Under the pieces are notes generated by a model. That model made no database searches. It saw only the letters and a program-made list of their open reading frames with translations, and had not been told where the DNA came from. From UBA12545 sp051024685 (GTDB taxonomy: Bacteria; Bacillota; DSM-521; Neomoorellales; Neomoorellaceae), in NCBI GenBank assembly GCA_051024685.1, contig JAZHPA010000047.1, positions 1 to 23,235 on the forward strand: a stretch of 23,235 nucleotides of DNA, written 5' to 3'. The position numbers and the translations under genes were made by a program. Below, piece after piece: positions 21,796-23,235 of this stretch (position 1 is its first letter; each line of letters opens with the position of its first letter).

Positions 21796-23067
21796 ATGAG
21801 CATTGATTTCACCAGACAGGGGTGGAGCGAAGAGGAGAAGAGGGCAATTGCCTTGAGAAGGGCCGCAGAGTTGAAGGAGCGGATAAAAGAATACCTGGAA
21901 GCCAAGGAGTCTATTCTGTCAGGTCGCGAGGCAAAACAGGAAATAGCTGCCCGTCAAAAGAAGATTATGGCCTATTTCGGTGTCACGGAAAAGGAATGGC
22001 AGGACTGGCGCTGGCAGCTCCAGCATCGCATTACGGACGTAGAAGTCTTACGGGCCCTGATCCCCTTGACTTCGAAGGAAGTGGAAGATATAGAGGCCGT
22101 GCAGAAGGTTTACCGCTGGGCGGTTTCTCCCTATTACCTGAGCCTCATGTCGGATTCCCCTGATTGCGCTGTAAGGCGGCAGGCTCTGCCTTCCAGGATG
22201 GAATTAGAAGATAAATTCGGCATACCGGACCCCATGGCCGAAGAGCTGACTTCGCCGGCTCCGTGTATTACCCGGCGCTATCCCGACCGCCTGATCATTA
22301 ATGTGACGAACCAGTGCGCTATGTACTGCCGCCACTGCCAGCGCCGGCGCAATATTGGGGAGGTGGACACCGCCCGCAGTCGCAGAGAGTTGGAACAGGC
22401 ACTAGACTATATCCGGGCCAATCACGAAATCAGGGACGTGCTTATTACCGGGGGAGACGCCTTGATGTTGAGCGACCGGGTCCTGGACTGGCTTTTGACG
22501 GAGTTGGACCGTATTCCCCATGTGGAAATCAAGAGGCTGGGTACAAGGGTGCCGGTGACACTTCCGCAACGTATTACTCCCGAACTATGCGCTATATTGG
22601 CCAAGCACCCACCCCTTTACCTAAATACTCAGTTTAATCACCCGCGGGAAATTACTGAGGAAGCCAAATTGGCCTGCGACAGGCTGGTTCAGGCGGGAGT
22701 GGTCCTGGGCAACCAGGCGGTATTGTTGCGGGGGGTAAACAACCATCCCTTTATCATGCGCAAGCTTAACCAGGAGCTTTTAAAAATCCGCGTCCGGCCC
22801 TACTATCTATTCCACGCTAAACCTGTAAGGGGTACCACCCATTTTATAACTTCTATAAAAGAAGGAATAGAAATTATGGAACAACTGCGTGGCTATACTT
22901 CCGGGTTGGCTGTTCCCACCTATATCATTAACGCGCCCAACGGATACGGGAAGACCCCTGTGCTGCCACAGTATGTGGTGGCCAAAGGGGAGGGCCAGAT
23001 TCTCTTGCGCACTTGGGAGCGGCGCTGTTTGCTTTACCCGGACTTGGGCAGCCATTCCTTGCCGTAA
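21796..23067 (+). CDS. eam: Glutamate 2,3-aminomutase (radical SAM, KamA family)
   Basis: The 423-residue protein is of the lysine 2,3-aminomutase family. The iron-sulfur motif is C174-x3-C178-x2-C181 in TNQCAMYCRHCQRR, the GGD motif of the SAM site is in ITGGDALML, and K386 in NGYGKTPV is the expected PLP lysine. In lysine 2,3-aminomutase two aspartates (D293, D330 of the Clostridium subterminale enzyme) hold the substrate side-chain amine. Here they are K342 (FHAKPVRG) and N379 (IINAPN), the substitutions described for glutamate 2,3-aminomutase (Lys332/Asn369 in C. difficile). It should therefore convert L-glutamate to L-beta-glutamate, a known compatible solute. The ATG has GGGGGG upstream, and a c-di-AMP riboswitch with terminator precedes it. 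No AblB-type acetyltransferase is seen before the window ends. Substrate assignment is from two residues and context. Confidence 0.85.
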   Translation: MSIDFTRQGWSEEEKRAIALRRAAELKERIKEYLEAKESILSGREAKQEIAARQKKIMAYFGVTEKEWQDWRWQLQHRITDVEVLRALIPLTSKEVEDIEAVQKVYRWAVSPYYLSLMSDSPDCAVRRQALPSRMELEDKFGIPDPMAEELTSPAPCITRRYPDRLIINVTNQCAMYCRHCQRRRNIGEVDTARSRRELEQALDYIRANHEIRDVLITGGDALMLSDRVLDWLLTELDRIPHVEIKRLGTRVPVTLPQRITPELCAILAKHPPLYLNTQFNHPREITEEAKLACDRLVQAGVVLGNQAVLLRGVNNHPFIMRKLNQELLKIRVRPYYLFHAKPVRGTTHFITSIKEGIEIMEQLRGYTSGLAVPTYIINAPNGYGKTPVLPQYVVAKGEGQILLRTWERRCLLYPDLGSHSLP

Positions 23068-23099
23068 GTGAGTTATCCCCACTTTTTCCAGGGGAGGCC

Positions 23100-23235
23100 T
23101 GCTTGGACTTGAAAGCGAGCGACTAAACCTGAGCGGCTAGCCAAACTTGAGCTTAGGGCGAAAGCGGAGGCGGGGTCGAGGATAGGAGGTCCGAGACCGG
23201 CCCATCGGCAAGGACGCCGATTGGGCCGGGAACCC
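23100..23235 (+). ncRNA. HEARO-like structured RNA candidate, cut by the window end
   Basis: The stretch holds GGAGGCGGGG (23166-23175), TCGAGG, a small GGTCCGAGACC hairpin (about 23188-23198) and a long hairpin. In the long hairpin CCGGCCCA (23197-23204) pairs with TGGGCCGG (23222-23229) and TCGGC/GCCGA form the inner arm; GAACCC follows at the edge. This is the same order as the 21205-21400 element on the other strand, with different bases but preserved pairing in the inner stem. The rest, and any iscB-like gene it might belong to, would lie to the right of the window. A leader for the next gene or an aminomutase 3' structure are alternatives. Confidence 0.42.

Noticed and set aside
21796..23067. 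Lysine 2,3-aminomutase of the N-epsilon-acetyl-beta-lysine pathway
   Set aside because: Both substrate-binding aspartates are replaced by Lys and Asn, and no ablB gene is visible before the window ends.

Overview
The window reads as chromosome of a GC-rich, strictly anaerobic, low-GC-phylum (Firmicutes/Clostridia) bacterium of the Moorella/Desulfotomaculum type. This rests on inference from strong AGGAGG-type ribosome binding sites, GTG/TTG starts, a corrinoid methyltransferase operon that would feed a tetrahydrofolate (Wood-Ljungdahl) pathway, a c-di-AMP riboswitch and a radical-SAM aminomutase. No rRNA, tRNA, CRISPR array or transposase gene is visible.

Layout. (1) Bases 1-4680, plus strand: a c-di-GMP signalling patch with a response regulator carrying a dead GGDEF domain, a decayed GGDEF remnant, a PocR-GAF-GAF-HD-GYP sensor phosphodiesterase with a 16-G homopolymer near its end, and a membrane diguanylate cyclase. 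(2) Bases 4739-11234, minus strand: a tightly packed six-gene operon encoding an ECF transporter (S, T and a fused double ATPase), a corrinoid protein, a methyltransferase of the monomethylamine methyltransferase (MtmB) family without pyrrolysine, and an MtrH-like methyltransferase. Upstream on the same strand lies a PocR-AraC regulator (11547-12779). Together they suggest import of an unknown methylated compound, demethylation onto corrinoid, and methyl transfer to tetrahydrofolate. (3) Bases 13132-19650, plus strand: a TPR protein and an 1824-residue protein joining a BrxC/PglY-like P-loop ATPase to a C-terminal PglZ-type phosphatase domain, which looks like a compact relative of BREX defence components without methyltransferase or BrxL. 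(4) Bases 19839-21183: a GT2 glycosyltransferase (plus) and a macrodomain protein (minus), convergent. (5) Bases 21494-23067, plus strand: promoter, ydaO-type c-di-AMP riboswitch, intrinsic terminator and an aminomutase whose substrate-site residues fit glutamate 2,3-aminomutase rather than lysine 2,3-aminomutase. This would be c-di-AMP control of beta-glutamate (osmolyte) synthesis.

Three GC-rich non-coding stretches (about 11250-11445 minus, 21205-21400 minus, 23100-end plus) resemble one another. The latter two share a hairpin with compensatory changes and read like HEARO-type (IscB/IsrB omega) RNAs. No iscB gene is present in the window; one could follow the third copy beyond the right edge.

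All family assignments were made by eye from motifs. Alignments to named reference proteins are from memory and need to be confirmed by search.
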